64,000 nucleotides of DNA. It comes from Lindgomyces ingoldianus (taxonomy: Eukaryota > Ascomycota > Dothideomycetes > Pleosporales > Lindgomycetaceae). The position numbers and the translations under genes were made by a program. The stretch is from positions 68,079 through 132,078 of the forward strand of contig NW_022985210.1 of NCBI RefSeq assembly GCF_010093535.1. Reading direction: 5' to 3'. Positions 22,059 through 33,726 of the stretch are shown here, piece by piece. A model generated the notes under the pieces. It searched no databases. It was given only the letters and a program-made list of their open reading frames with translations, and was not told the origin of the DNA. Every line of letters starts with the position of its first letter. The stretch's first letter is position 1.

Positions 22059-25000
22059 TCAAATCGCCGGTGTTCGGTTTCCGCGAAGAGTAGCGAAGAG
22101 TTCTGAAGGTGGCACTCGACTCACGTTGACGGACCGATCAGGATATGACATCTGCATCGGAGTGTAACCTTTGCTCCTCTTGCGGTACGATTCGATTAAG
22201 ATACCAGCGACGATTAAGAGGAAGGTAATAGCGAGAGCGATGGCAAGAGAGATGAGGACGACGTAGATGACCAACAAGTGCTTCTCTGTATCTTTCGTTA
22301 GAATTGAAATAATTAGTAGGAAGAACTAACTTACTTTGTTGCTTGAAGAAGGATTGAGGGTTCTCAACGAATACTTGTGATAAGCTACCAGGTGTGTTCT
22401 GAGAAGTCGTTGATAGGAGGAATGGTTGCAGAGTGGTGCCATTGAAAAGCACACCAGATGCGGTACCGAAATTGGTGATGTTGACTTGTCCAAGGATCAG
22501 AAGATCTTGTCCCTGGTCAATGACATCCGATTTTCCATGCTGTTTATCCAACGAAAGGACCTGAATACCTCGGATGGTGGTGCCCGAGCCAAATAGGTTT
22601 GGGACAGGATGCCATTTCTTGTCATTACCAAATCGCTGGAGGAAAGCTGAACCGTTGCTGGCTTGGCCGGTAGCCCAGATTTCAGTCGCGTCGCTGGTGG
22701 CGGGACAAATTGCAGTAACTGGACCTGGAAGATCTCGGGCTCCATCGTACTCTTGAAACGTGCTCTTCGAAGAGTCATACATGAGAATCTTTGTCTGGTT
22801 GTTGCCTGATGTCAGATTGCCTGCCACGAGGAGTTTCGTGTCCGTAACCCAGGCCATGGACGAGATGGAGCCCCCGAGGTCACCACCGGGCGAGACCCAC
22901 TGGTTGCGATCGGTATTCCAGATACAAAGGGCTTGGCAGCTCAGGTCGCCAGCTGAATTGAAATTTCCTCCAACGAAAACGTCCCTGGACTTTGGCCTAG
23001 CAGCGATGGTGTTGACGGTGACATTTGTTCCTCTGAGACTTGGTGGCTGCGTACTAACGTAGTTGTTGCTTGAAAGGTCGAAGGCTAAAAGTCCACCGAT
23101 CCCCTTGTTGTTAACGGTCCCAGAAATGGCCCCACCAGCAAACAGGATGTTGTTGACCACTGCCAAAGACAGGAAAGTAGAATCCGAACTAATCTCCTCA
23201 TGCAGACCGGTGATCTTATTCGAGTCTTTTCCATCAATGATAAGTAGGCTGGTGATATTTTTGCCGTCAGAGTCGGTTGCCTTGAAATGGCCGGCGAGAA
23301 TGGTTTTATTCATATTGTTGTTGGTTCCCTTGTAGAAAGTTGCAGCGATGACTCCGGTCTGATTCTGTCCATTGGTCGTTGCCCGCTTCTGAAGAGATCC
23401 TTGGGACGATTGCTGAGGTTGAATGGCTACGGGGAACTGTTCCAGCGATAAGGGGTTTCCAGATTCCAAAGCCACCGCACCGCTTGCACCCAACGCTTGG
23501 GAGTTAATCGAACCACCAAACAGCGGGTCAGATCCAGGAACTTCAGTAAAAGCAGTTAAGGCACCCTCAATTGAGATGGTACCGACATTGAGGTTGTGCA
23601 ACCAATTCGATCGGGAGGGCACCCAAATCGCAAAATTCTGTGCAGCAAACGAGGCATTGCTTCCAAATTGGTTGACTTGAGAAAAGACGCCACTGATTCC
23701 TAGAACGGTTTCGGGACGATTGCCAGTAATGTTCAGAGGAAACGGAACGATGTACATGACTACACCATTGACGCCAGCACCGAGAGCCTGCCATTTGTTG
23801 TCGCTTGTCGAGAAGGCCGCAATGCCCTGAAGCCCGGGTGTCTTGTTGTCCTGAGTCTTCGTAAAATTGCCTCCGACATACATCGTGGTACCATTCAAGA
23901 ACATGGTGAGAACTTCGCTGTCGAGCCCATTTTCGGGAAGGCCGGTTGCCTTCGTCGCGTCCTTTTGGATAGAGAAGATGTTGTTCAGTCCATTACCGGA
24001 GAAATTACCACCCACAAACAAAGAGCTATTATCCGTAACAACCGAGTTAACAATGGCCTGGTCCCTGGGAGTTAAACTAGCTCCAGCAGAATCGATCACC
24101 GACTCCCGGAAGTTAATATTAACGTCCTGCTTGCTGGGATCGTATTCAAAGATACCATTCAGGTTTCCGGATGCCGCCGTAAGAAGTTCAAAACGGACTC
24201 TTTGTGCCACGATTGTTATTGGGCCAGTTTGACCGGCCATCGGAGTCAGTGTAACCGAAGGGCGAAAGCTATCCGTAGAATCGACGAAACCCCTGTAGAC
24301 TTCATCATATTTATCGAAATTGTTGGTCTGAAACAGCTCAGTAGTACGAGGTCCGTCCGCAGACGAGGTTGTCTGGGAGTAAGTCCCCGTAATATTCACC
24401 CTCCCGCGGTTTCCGCAAGTGCCGTCGCCGACACAGCCCGGTGTGAAAACAGTGACTGAATAGTTTCCGGATTGTCTTATGTCGGGCGTGAAAATGACCT
24501 GCGCAGCACTTTGATTGACAGGATTCCCTTGGAGGACGGCGCTGAGGTAGTTCGCGTTACTTTGGTGGGATGGTGTGGTCTGCCATGGACCCGTGGCGGT
24601 TGACTTCGCCCCCACGCTCACACCATCACAGGCTGGCTCGTTGAAGTTACTGATCGCGAAGGAGAAGATTTCTGCACGAATTAGTCTGATGTCAGAACAC
24701 TAAGAGGACGTGCTCACCATTCTGGAATAGCTCGATACCGCTGAGGCCGCCACCTTTCCCATAAAAACCAGAAATGTCAAGCCTGAAGGAATTCATGCCC
24801 ACAGTGTTGACGAAGTGGAAATCCTGAGCCGTGACGTTGTTTTCGGGTAGGGGACATCGGGCATCGCAGAATTTTTGTGTCCCAGACGTTGGGTCGATGT
24901 AGGAGAAATTCATAATGCCTCCGTCCGGCAACGCAGTGAATCGCCATTCGCGTGTTCCGCGACCTTCAAACTTCGTGTTGTACAGCCGGAGTTTCGACGG

Positions 25001-25864
25001 TTCAAATCCGAAGGCAAATTCGGCCTTCCAGAAGCCAGGCGTGTTATCCGCCAAAAGCCATGTATTATTGCTGGTGCCATCGGTTGTGCCAGTCTTGCAG
25101 ACAATACTGCTTGGATCGGTAAAACCTGGAGTGCCAGAGCTGGTCTGAGCCGAGATGCTTGCGGATCCAATTGGTATGACTTGTGTGTTGTTCTCCTTCG
25201 GCGCAGTCGAATTACCAAGCCCATTAAATTTTCCTCCAAATATTATGTTCCCATTGAGTTTTGTGATAGAGTTGACGGGGCCATTGAAGCCAGAGAAGGG
25301 CATGTTTGTCCATTGGGTAGTCCAGACGATGGCATTGCTTGCACCGCCGCCGGTGAAAGAGCCGCCGATGTAGACTCGCCCGGCGTCCGGGTCGCAGAAG
25401 AGAGCATTGACAGTGCCATTCAAGCCCGTTAAGGGATAGACCTGGCCACTGGTCACATTGAGCCATGCGATGCCGCCAGGCGTGTGTGTCTCTCCAACGC
25501 TCGTGAAGTTTCCTCCAAAGACGATCCCCTGCAGCGTGCCGTTCGCTTGGAAGGCGCACATTGCCTTGATGTCAGCATCGGTATTGTTGAGGGGGGCGAA
25601 TACCCCATTGGGAAACCGCGAAAGGAGGGCACCATTAGATCCGGCAGACTTTTCGCTCTGGCCTTCAAACTGGTAGAGAGATATTGAGTCGAAGTTGCCG
25701 GCGAAGGCAACGCGACCGAGGCCGTCAAGGTTGAGATTAGGCGAGGGTATCGATGTGAAGCTGAATGCGCTCGCAGATGGGAGGATGTGTGATGACGCGA
25801 GTAGTAGACATGAGAGTGCGAGCTTGCCGGCCCTGAAGCACAGCGATGAGGAGAGGTCCCTCAT
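22059..25864 (-). CDS. RAX2: RAX2-like cortical polarity protein
   Basis: RAX2 is a single-pass membrane glycoprotein that marks cortical sites for polarised growth; in yeast it works with RAX1 in bud-site selection. Three minus-strand exons, 25864-24718, 24671-22335 and 22291-22059, join in frame to 1,238 residues, close to the fungal norm. Residues 1-33 form a signal peptide ending in SASA. The large lumenal part repeats kelch/beta-propeller-like units such as IVFGGNFTSVGET, VYIGGSFTGGGASN, IIFGGKFNGLGN and MYVGGNFTKTQDN, with many N-glycosylation sites. A transmembrane helix (LLVIYVVLISLAIALAITFL onward, ~1167-1192) is followed by a ~45-residue cytoplasmic tail. The two introns are only 46 and 43 bp. 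Its promoter lies in 25865-28252. Confidence 0.93.
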
Positions 25865-28252
25865 GGCCGAGGCCGGGCGACAATTGTGCGTGTGCGAAAA
25901 AATGTGTCGGAGAAGGAAAAAGAGTGTGAAGTGTGTTGACGGTCAACAGGAGGTGGCCACCACAGACATGACCCTCAGGATCGGCGTTCCGTGGGTGCTG
26001 GCAGCAGGCACACAGCAGGGCACTTGAGCGTGGAGGCCCTGGAAGGTGTGGTTGCGCTCCCGATTGGCGTTCGACGGCAGAAGGAGGTGCCGGCGGTTTG
26101 TCAAGCGGGCTGGCTTGGCTTGCCTGAATTCCGGGTGGATGATGGCTGCAACGGCTGAGTCTGAAACGAGCGACTGGAGTGAGGAAAAGGCTTATTGAAA
26201 ACGAGAGAAAGCACTCGCGATGGCGGCTGCGAGGGTGTTGTCGAGGTGCAGCAAGCCTGACGTTCGTTGAAGGGGTGAGACTCTGAGCGCGGCCGCTGGG
26301 GTGTGCTGCTTCGGGTCGGTGAAAGCGGTCGATTGAGATGAAGCGCAAGGTCCGTCGCCGCAGGAACCCAATGGCACGCGTTCTGGAAAGGCTGTAATCT
26401 CCTGCCGCAGCACTAGAAAGCTTGTTTCTTCACGTGACAGCTGTGAACTGGGAACAATTTGATGGCAGTCGTTTGACGCCTCAACACAATCCAGATATCG
26501 CAAGGACAATCGCCGTTTGCTTGAAAAGGAGAGCTCTGTACTTCAACGCGAGCGACGCGGCCGCGCTGGTCGATTGACCACCACCAACATCCCCTCTCCC
26601 CATCCGAGATCCACACAAACACCCCAGTCGGCCCTCCCGCGGCCAATTAATTTCAGAAAGCGCACAAGAGCGCGACATCGTGGCTGGAGTGATACCATGG
26701 CCATGACGATGCGAGGAGATGCTTGCTGGTTTGCGACGACCGACCACTTGCAGCTGATTCCATCATCGCGACCTCATCTTCGCCTCCGGCAAGCTGCGCG
26801 ATCTGCAGTGCCATCAGCATGGCAGTGACGAAGCCTCTCTTGAAATTCAAATCACCCATGCACAAGCAACAGCCCACAACACCCACTTCCCAAGACTGCC
26901 TCGACAGGTCAGACCCAACGACAACAATTTGATCAGGCCGACCGTCACACACTCACATGCTCTCCAACCGCTATCCCGAAAATCTTCAATTGCGAGACTC
27001 TCTCTGTTTTGCCTGAGTGACTTAGTCTCCAATGCGCCTTAACCTCCTCAAACCCTCACGCTTTCACCAGCAGCCTCAACCTCCCCTCCGTTCCCAATAA
27101 AGTCGTCTCCAAGCCTTCACATGCTCAAACTGTGTCTGAATTACAATTTCGCACGCCTTGCATCATCGCCCTCCTTAACGCTCGCTCCTGTATAACAGTA
27201 CAACCCCCCTCTTAAGATCTTCGCCCAACCTCTTGCCCACCTATCCCTTCACCACTTGCACGGTGTCGACAGATGTCATCCGCAAGGATCCCATCCACAC
27301 CATCCCGTCATGCCTCCTCGCACGCAACCCCTGCTGATGGGCGTTTCACAAGCCCCCCTGCTCACTCTCTGACGCGACCATCGACCAGCACAACTCCTCG
27401 GACAAGACCCCATCGTAACCTGAGACCAACACACACTCTCTCTGAATTTTCATTCGTCGAAATGTCTAAATCCAGGGCCTGAGGTCTCGGCTGCTCATTC
27501 AGTGGTACGACGTGCAGACGTCGGTAGATGTTTACGAATCCTCGAATCAATCTTGTACGGATTCGGGAGTTTAAGCTTCCAAATTTGGCGCTCGTGTGCA
27601 CTCATCATTTTGTGAAATAACCGAGCGAGACTGTCAGCACGTCGCACAATGTCACGGGTAGCTCCCGATCACACCCAGCCAGACGAGAAGGAACGTATTG
27701 TCACCAGATTCCGATCCGCCATGTTTGGAAAATATCAGGCTGGAGCCAATTTCTCTCTGGCAGAAATGCTAATAATAAATATGAAGGCAAGCGAGAGTTG
27801 AGACAGAAACAATCAATGAATGGATGAACCCTGATGATCGAACCCAGGTCCACGTACCATCACTCCAGTCCCCATATAAAATTACCCAAAAACGACAGAC
27901 AGAAGCATGGACATGAAGATTGGAGAGAGAGAGGGAGAGGGAAGTTAAACATTAAGTACTATCTGCGAATAGATATCTATCCAGGTCTTGAAACGAGGTC
28001 ATAGGCTTATCCCGGAGTTGCCGCGTCTTTCTCTAGTCTATCTCTTTCGGATCGTTATGAGAGCGCTGTGATGATGCAGCGATGCGATGCGGGATGGGAT
28101 GAAGTATGAAATCCATAAGTCCAAGCCCATTCACCATCTAAAAAACGCCACGCTAATACAGTCCAAAATAAGAGTAGGGATCACCATCCATATCTATGCG
28201 TTGTGTTGTGTTGTGTTTGGTGGTTGTACAATACCAGTGCGGAGTGTATGTC
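25865..28252. other. Intergenic region between MFS gene and RAX2
   Basis: About 2.4 kb upstream of RAX2 and downstream of the MFS gene. It holds pyrimidine-rich leader-like DNA (27000-27280), a GA-rich run (~27926-27945) and TTGTG repeats (~28199-28217). A 69-codon S/T/P/R-rich frame at 27273-27482 is not convincing. No gene supported. Confidence 0.45.
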
Positions 28253-30132
28253 TCAAGCTTCAGCCTTCGCCTCATTCTCCACATCCTTTGACCTCCTCTT
28301 CTCCTTGTACCCCTGCTCAGTCTCCAACGCCCGATCCAACGAATACGCCTTCGTGAACAAACTCGCAGCCAAAGCTACGGCAGCCAGAACAGTCATGACA
28401 ATCCAGATGTACTTCAACGCATCAGTGTAGCTGACGCGGAGCTGGTGCTTCATGTCGCCTTCAGGTAGACTCTTGATGATCTGGACGAGTCCCGCGGCAT
28501 CTTTGGAGTATTCGGCGGCCTTGTCGGCGAGTAGTGGGAATGTAAGTAGCTTCTTCTTCATCTGATTTTGGAAGATGACGCCGCCGATGGCGACGCCGAG
28601 GGTCTGGCCAAAGGCTCGGAGGAAGGAGAAGATGTTGGAGGCGTAGGCTTGGTCGGCGCTCACGGCGGCGGCTTGAACAGTGATAGCCATGGCAGGGAAG
28701 AGGATGCCGGTGCCTAGGCCACCGACAAGATTGAGAAATATCCATTGAACAGTTGTTGTGTCAGTCTTCAACAAAACGAGAAGACCCATGCCGAAGGTGG
28801 TGAAGAACCAACCTGACCAGATCGCCCATCGATATTTTCCAGTAGATGCAATGGTAGCGCCGACAACCTGGAGACTAGTTAGTGCCAATGTATTCTACTT
28901 TTGGGAGAGTATTGAATGTACCATGGCAGCTGGGGCTACAGTAAAGGTTTGAGGGAAAAGAGCTATGCCGGAGAGGATTGGCGAGAATCCCTTTACTGCC
29001 TCGTAGTAGAGAGGTAGGTAGTAAAGCACACTCCAGAGAATGATGCCGTGGATGACGGTTTCGAGATAGGTAACGGCAGCAGTCGTGTTCTTGAAGACAC
29101 TAGTCCTAATGAGAGGTTCCGGTGCAAAGTACTCCTGATGAATGACAAATGCAACCAGACCAGCTGCAGAGACGAGCAGGGGAACCAACGTGCGCCAGCT
29201 ATCCCAAGGGTATTGGACGCCGCCCCATGTAATGGGAATCAAGAAGCCCGTCGTAGATCCAAGAAATAAGACCATGCCGATCCAATCCACTCGTCGAAGC
29301 TTTGAGAGGAGGGAGCTCGTTTTATAGTTTAGCTGTAGGAAGAAAGTGATCATGATACCTCCAATGCCGATGAAAGGAAGATTGATCCAGAAGATCCATC
29401 GCCAGGAGACGTTCTGGGAGAAGCCACCACCCTAAGACATTCTTAGATACCAAGAGCCAGAGGAGAGACGATATACTTACCAATAAAGGCCCTGCAACAG
29501 TTCCAATAGCCCACATTCCAGAAATCATAGAGAACCACTTTCCCCGCTCTCTCAACGGGACCATATCAGTGACCACAATCTCCGTCAAGGCGATAATGCC
29601 ACCACCACCAATACCTTGAATGCTCCTTGCAACCAGAATGACGGTGAAATTATTAGCTATGGCTGCGACAATGGACCCTACAAGGAACAAGACCAGACTC
29701 AGGTAGATCAAAGGCTTTCGACCGAATATGTGAGAGAACGAGCCAAGCACTGGTTGGAACACTGTTGAAGTGAGAAGAAACGAAGTCCCTGACCAAAAAG
29801 CCTCGATGGCTGAGCCCTTGAGCAATTTTGCCATAATCTATGCGCAATCAGAAAGTACCCTAAAGTCAAGTTGTTGAGATGCATACCGGAAGAGCTACAG
29901 ATATAGATGTAGCGTCAAGAGCCGCCATCAGAGTGATGACGGAGAGTGAAGCGAACGCAGCCACAAACCGCCATCCTGGATTGAAGGCTGACTCCGATGA
30001 GTCCTGCGAATTTTCTGATATCGATGGAATATTCTGTTCAGAAGAGGCGTCTAATTTCAGGTCCGACTCGGGCAAGTTTAGTTTGGACTCGTCGATGGCA
30101 TCCGCCAAAGACTGAGACGAAGGGGCAGCCAT
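28253..30132 (-). CDS. MFS drug/toxin efflux transporter (DHA2-like, 14 helices)
   Basis: Four minus-strand exons, 30132-29887, 29837-29481, 29431-28922 and 28867-28253, join in frame to 575 residues. After a ~55-residue acidic disordered N terminus, the first helix carries LMAALDATSISVALP, the motif typical of proton-antiport drug transporters. Later signatures are GSFSHIFGRKPLIY (motif A-like), ARSIQGIGGGGIIALTEIV (motif B-like) and SGMWAIGTVAGPLLGGGFSQ (motif C). Length and hydrophobic spans fit the 14-helix DHA2 class at the plasma or vacuolar membrane. No biosynthetic genes are adjacent, so a cluster role is unsupported and the substrate cannot be told. I chose ATG 30132; an in-frame ATG at 30171 would add 13 residues. 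Introns are 49, 49 and 54 bp. Confidence 0.9.
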
Positions 30133-31472
30133 TGGGCTGAGCAACGTTGTGTGAGTGAGGTTAATGAACAAGATAGAACGTTGAAAGGGTTGAAGAGGAG
30201 CAAAGAGTTGATGATTGCTTTTGGGAAGCTTCTAAGATCTGGTTCTGGTGGGATGGGAGCCGAAGTGATATGGCAGAAGCCTAGATATAGATCCAGCTCG
30301 ACGCGAAGGAAGAGGAAAGATCCCTAGCCACACTGGGTACTCGGGACAATACATTACGCCTACGAAAGCCATTCCCTCAAGAGTCGGAATCTGGGTTGTT
30401 TGGTTGTGGGTCATGGCTTTGCGAGATCGGTACGGCCGCACTTTCAGCCCTGCCCTCTCTGTCGGAGCGGATGTTAAATTCACAAGATCAATCACGGTCG
30501 TGACTAAACCGAGAAGGGGAAAGCGACGCCTCATGCAGAGATTACGACAGACGCGAACGGGACGGAGTAACTCTGAAGAGGGCTACACTCGCGAGTTTAC
30601 GGGAGGGCTTCGGTCACTCGGTGTTCTGCCCATGAAAAGCGGCGCAAAATTACACCGTGTGGCTGCCAAGGCACGTCTCAAATTCGGCCGCACTCCTACT
30701 TTATGAATAATCCATCAAATGGAGAGACGGCATAACGTTGGAAAGCTTAGTATGTGCCGTTTTTTGTGCGTGCGAAAGCGGTGCATTTTGATATTATGTA
30801 GCCTAGAGACATGGAGTCGCCGTCTGGAAGCGGTGGATGGAGCCCTCCTTCGGATCTCCGGGTCAGCCTGCCAAACACGGCCAACACGTACACTTCCCAC
30901 TACTGATAGACGCATCGACCGCACAACACTTACCGACTCCTTCCAGCCCTATCTCATTACTCGGGTTTCTCTTCTAAAACATCTCAAGACTGCACTTCCC
31001 TTTTCCATCAAACGCTCATCTTCGAGTGCGATGGATGCCTCGGGCATCATCGACAAGGGACCGACTCTAAGTCCCGCTGATGGATCACGCTTCCTTGTTG
31101 ATTCTACTTACATTGCCAGCACGCTTAAGATTTCTGCGTAAGCTTTCGTTGGCTACTGGAGATGCTACCGATTAATCATGATGGAATTTCCGTAGTTACC
31201 TTCCCCATTCCCTGACGAACAGCCTCCGAGCTGTTGCACTGAGGAAACTTCAGTAGGAAATTGTCTGCATGCGGAAGCAAACGTTCGTCCCGGAAGGGGA
31301 CAGCAAATTCATCTAGTCTTTGTTCTCTCGCTCAAGGATTCTCCTACCATGGAAGTTTTGTCTCAATGCGCAAGCCTCCTACCCCTTTTCTTTGTTGGAA
31401 TTCTTCTAGAAAGACTTAATATGGTGACATATTTGGTCCCGTCGACCACCTTCTGTTCGCAATTACAAGGGC
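30133..31472. promoter_or_regulatory. Divergent promoter region, MFS gene and hypothetical gene
   Basis: 1.34 kb between the divergent starts of the MFS transporter and the 610-residue protein. It includes a small possible two-exon gene or upstream ORF at 31031-31256. No defined operator was recognised. Confidence 0.4.
31031..31256 (+). CDS. Possible small two-exon gene or upstream ORF
   Basis: Exon 31031-31137 reads MDASGIIDKGPTLSPADGSR and onward. A GTAAGC...GTAG intron (31138-31195, 58 bp) joins it in frame to an exon ending at TAG 31254-31256, giving 55 residues. The consistent splice signals and frame make it more than a random frame, but no family is recognised. It sits 217 bp before the next ATG and could be an upstream ORF in that gene's leader. 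Confidence 0.3.
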
Positions 31473-33305
31473 ATGAACCGAAGCAGACGGAGCCATTTGC
31501 ATTCGCCATTTAGGCAAGCCAATTCTTCTTCAACATCGCTGGCTGGAATGGAAAAGCCTATTCGCTCTTTTAAGTCTTTCGTCAAGAACGTACCGCCGAT
31601 TCGCATCAACAACAGGGCTTTGCCACAAAATCCATCAGCTGACAAAGATCCTTCGCCACTGCCATCAACTACCCACCCTGTCCTAGCTAGACCAACTTCA
31701 AGTCAGCAATCTCGACTGTTGCCCATATATGAGAGTGAGCCTGACCTGGGGCCTCCGCGAACCACTCCAAAATCGTCTCTACCATCTCTGCCGTTGCCAA
31801 GTGTCAAAGTCAATGAAGTAGAATTCCCTCGACACCCTCCACCTACTCAAGCTTCATGCCCCGGCCCAAACCGCAATGTAAAACGAAACCCATGGACGGA
31901 GTCGTCGGTCGGTTCCAACTTGTCTCAGCGGTCCCACGAGAAAACCCACGGTACTTCAGGTAGCAATCCATCAAATAGACTTCAAGAATCCCCTAATATC
32001 CCCCGCAAAGAGCCTGCTGGGCAAGGCTCTAAGCATGACCGAACTGTCCGGCAGTATCTAAAGGGCAAAGAGCGTCGAGCGCTAAACAAGGGAAGCCCAC
32101 TAGCGGAAGACAGCTTGGGGGGCCAAGACATGGACGATAGGGCCAGGCAACTGAGATGTTTTCAAGGCTACCACGAGCTATTCATCGACCCATACCAAGG
32201 ACTCAGTGTATCTCAAGAGGAGGTGTTGAGAAAGGGACCACCTCACCTTGGTAGCCCTAGTGTGCTAGAAGGCCAAAGATTATATGTAAAGCAACACCGC
32301 CACAATCATCGGTTAGTTCCTCGACCTTTATCTTGGCAGTCGTCTTCTGCGGGCTCCAATCCCCGTAGAGATTCCCTAAATGAGAATCGAAAACCACTTC
32401 TACACAGCGAAGCGTCCCCCGAAGTGAATAAGGAGAAAAATCACCGGCGCTCATGGGTTCCTGAACGTCTGAGCTTTGGGGTTAGACGAGACAGGTCTTA
32501 CTCTACCTCAACGATTCAGTCGGCAGAAAGTCATGGTAGCAAAGGCACGAACAAAGAATCGCAAATTCCAGAAAGCCAAGTCGAAAAATTGCTCAAGCAG
32601 CATCCCCGGTTTTTCGAATTTTATCTCCGATGGAAGCTACCTATCAAGAAGAGCGCAAAAAGAAAGGAACAGACAGAGCCTCCTAATTGTGCAGCTACTC
32701 CTCAATTGTTGGAGCCGCTAATTCGTCTGCCAAGAGGATTTGTGATTGTTAGAGCGTTTCCATCGCCTGCGCCCAAGTCAAAACCACCGGGGTCAAGAAG
32801 CACCATAGCTATTTCATTTGGTACTGGAGGTGCATCTGACAACGTAACATCTCCTACGTCGCCAAATCCAATTACACCAGAGCATCACTCTTCATTAACC
32901 AGTTCCAAGAAGAATCAACGTGCACCCCGAGAACCCGAAGGCGAGCAGTCCACACTAACAGCCGTCATTTATGCCGAAGTTGCATCCCAGTCTCAGCATT
33001 CTCGCGGCTCAGAGCATTCAGCAGCACAGGAGTCGTCATCAAGCCCCAAGTCAATGGTGTCTTGGCGTAAATTCCGCGGAGATGAGAATGACAGGGACGA
33101 GAACAAACCAGGCTTCATCAAGAAAGCGCGAGAGGCACGAAGAAAACATAACCAACAAATCCGACAAGACAAACTGAAGAAAATCATTCAAGTCCTCGGC
33201 CCCACGGATCCAAGCGTCGTCGCAGGCTACGTAAAAAGCCCGGAATCAGCAATCGGGGGTGATAGCAGAATGTTGGGATATTTGGTTAGAAATGAGATGG
33301 CATGA
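31473..33305 (+). CDS. Hypothetical disordered protein, 610 residues
   Basis: A single uninterrupted frame with no recognised domain. Most of it is Ser/Pro/Arg-rich and probably disordered. Three patches look ordered: FQGYHELFIDPYQGLSVSQE (~229-248), LLKQHPRFFEFYLRWKLPIK (~369-388) with a following RGFVIVRAF strand, and a basic C-terminal helix FIKKAREARRKHNQQIRQDK leading to IIQVLGPTDPSVVAGYV (~548-590). The last resembles conserved tails of fungal hypothetical proteins, from memory only. Length and codon use support a real gene. Function unknown. Confidence 0.8.
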   Translation: MNRSRRSHLHSPFRQANSSSTSLAGMEKPIRSFKSFVKNVPPIRINNRALPQNPSADKDPSPLPSTTHPVLARPTSSQQSRLLPIYESEPDLGPPRTTPKSSLPSLPLPSVKVNEVEFPRHPPPTQASCPGPNRNVKRNPWTESSVGSNLSQRSHEKTHGTSGSNPSNRLQESPNIPRKEPAGQGSKHDRTVRQYLKGKERRALNKGSPLAEDSLGGQDMDDRARQLRCFQGYHELFIDPYQGLSVSQEEVLRKGPPHLGSPSVLEGQRLYVKQHRHNHRLVPRPLSWQSSSAGSNPRRDSLNENRKPLLHSEASPEVNKEKNHRRSWVPERLSFGVRRDRSYSTSTIQSAESHGSKGTNKESQIPESQVEKLLKQHPRFFEFYLRWKLPIKKSAKRKEQTEPPNCAATPQLLEPLIRLPRGFVIVRAFPSPAPKSKPPGSRSTIAISFGTGGASDNVTSPTSPNPITPEHHSSLTSSKKNQRAPREPEGEQSTLTAVIYAEVASQSQHSRGSEHSAAQESSSSPKSMVSWRKFRGDENDRDENKPGFIKKAREARRKHNQQIRQDKLKKIIQVLGPTDPSVVAGYVKSPESAIGGDSRMLGYLVRNEMA

Positions 33306-33620
33306 ATCCAGGCCAGAATTACCTTCCTATATAGCTAGAGTGAGGACTTTGCAATTGTTTTGATAGAAGGCTCTCTAAATTTGAGGTAGAAATATACTTA
33401 AACGATCATCCGCCATGCCCGCGCCCCAATCTTCTTGATCATCTGCCCGCCTCATCCCGGGAAATCCCTTGAGCTAGCCAGGGCTCCAAAGGTTGTTGGT
33501 ATCACGGTTTCCCCTATCAGTCCTTAGCGTTACACAGACAATGCCCCTCGTGGCACTGATGCAATAGCGGGGAACCTGCGCTGCTCCAGCTGCGTCGTGC
33601 AGACAAATGCTTGACATCCA

Positions 33621-33639
33621 CCCCCCCCCCCCCCCCCCC
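33621..33639 (+). repeat. C19 homopolymer upstream of the DLH-like gene
   Basis: Nineteen consecutive C on the coding strand, about 88 bp before the start codon of the next gene, probably in its leader or core promoter. Confidence 0.9.
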
Positions 33640-33726
33640 AAAACTTCCGTTGCAAAACACATCACATAGAGTACACATTTCTGCAACGCTCTCCTAGAAA
33701 CGCTCGGCACACTCGCCACCGTTGCA

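Noticed and set aside
25737..26348. 203-codon minus-strand frame overlapping the RAX2 start
   Set aside because: It overlaps the RAX2 signal-peptide exon in another frame, and its His/Pro/Arg composition is typical of shadow frames.
27273..27482. 69-codon Ser/Thr/Pro/Arg-rich frame
   Set aside because: Low-complexity composition in pyrimidine-rich leader-like DNA; nothing else supports coding.
27800..27880. B-box-like GGTTCGATC on the minus strand, possible tRNA
   Set aside because: The T stem pairs poorly and no acceptor or anticodon stem can be drawn.
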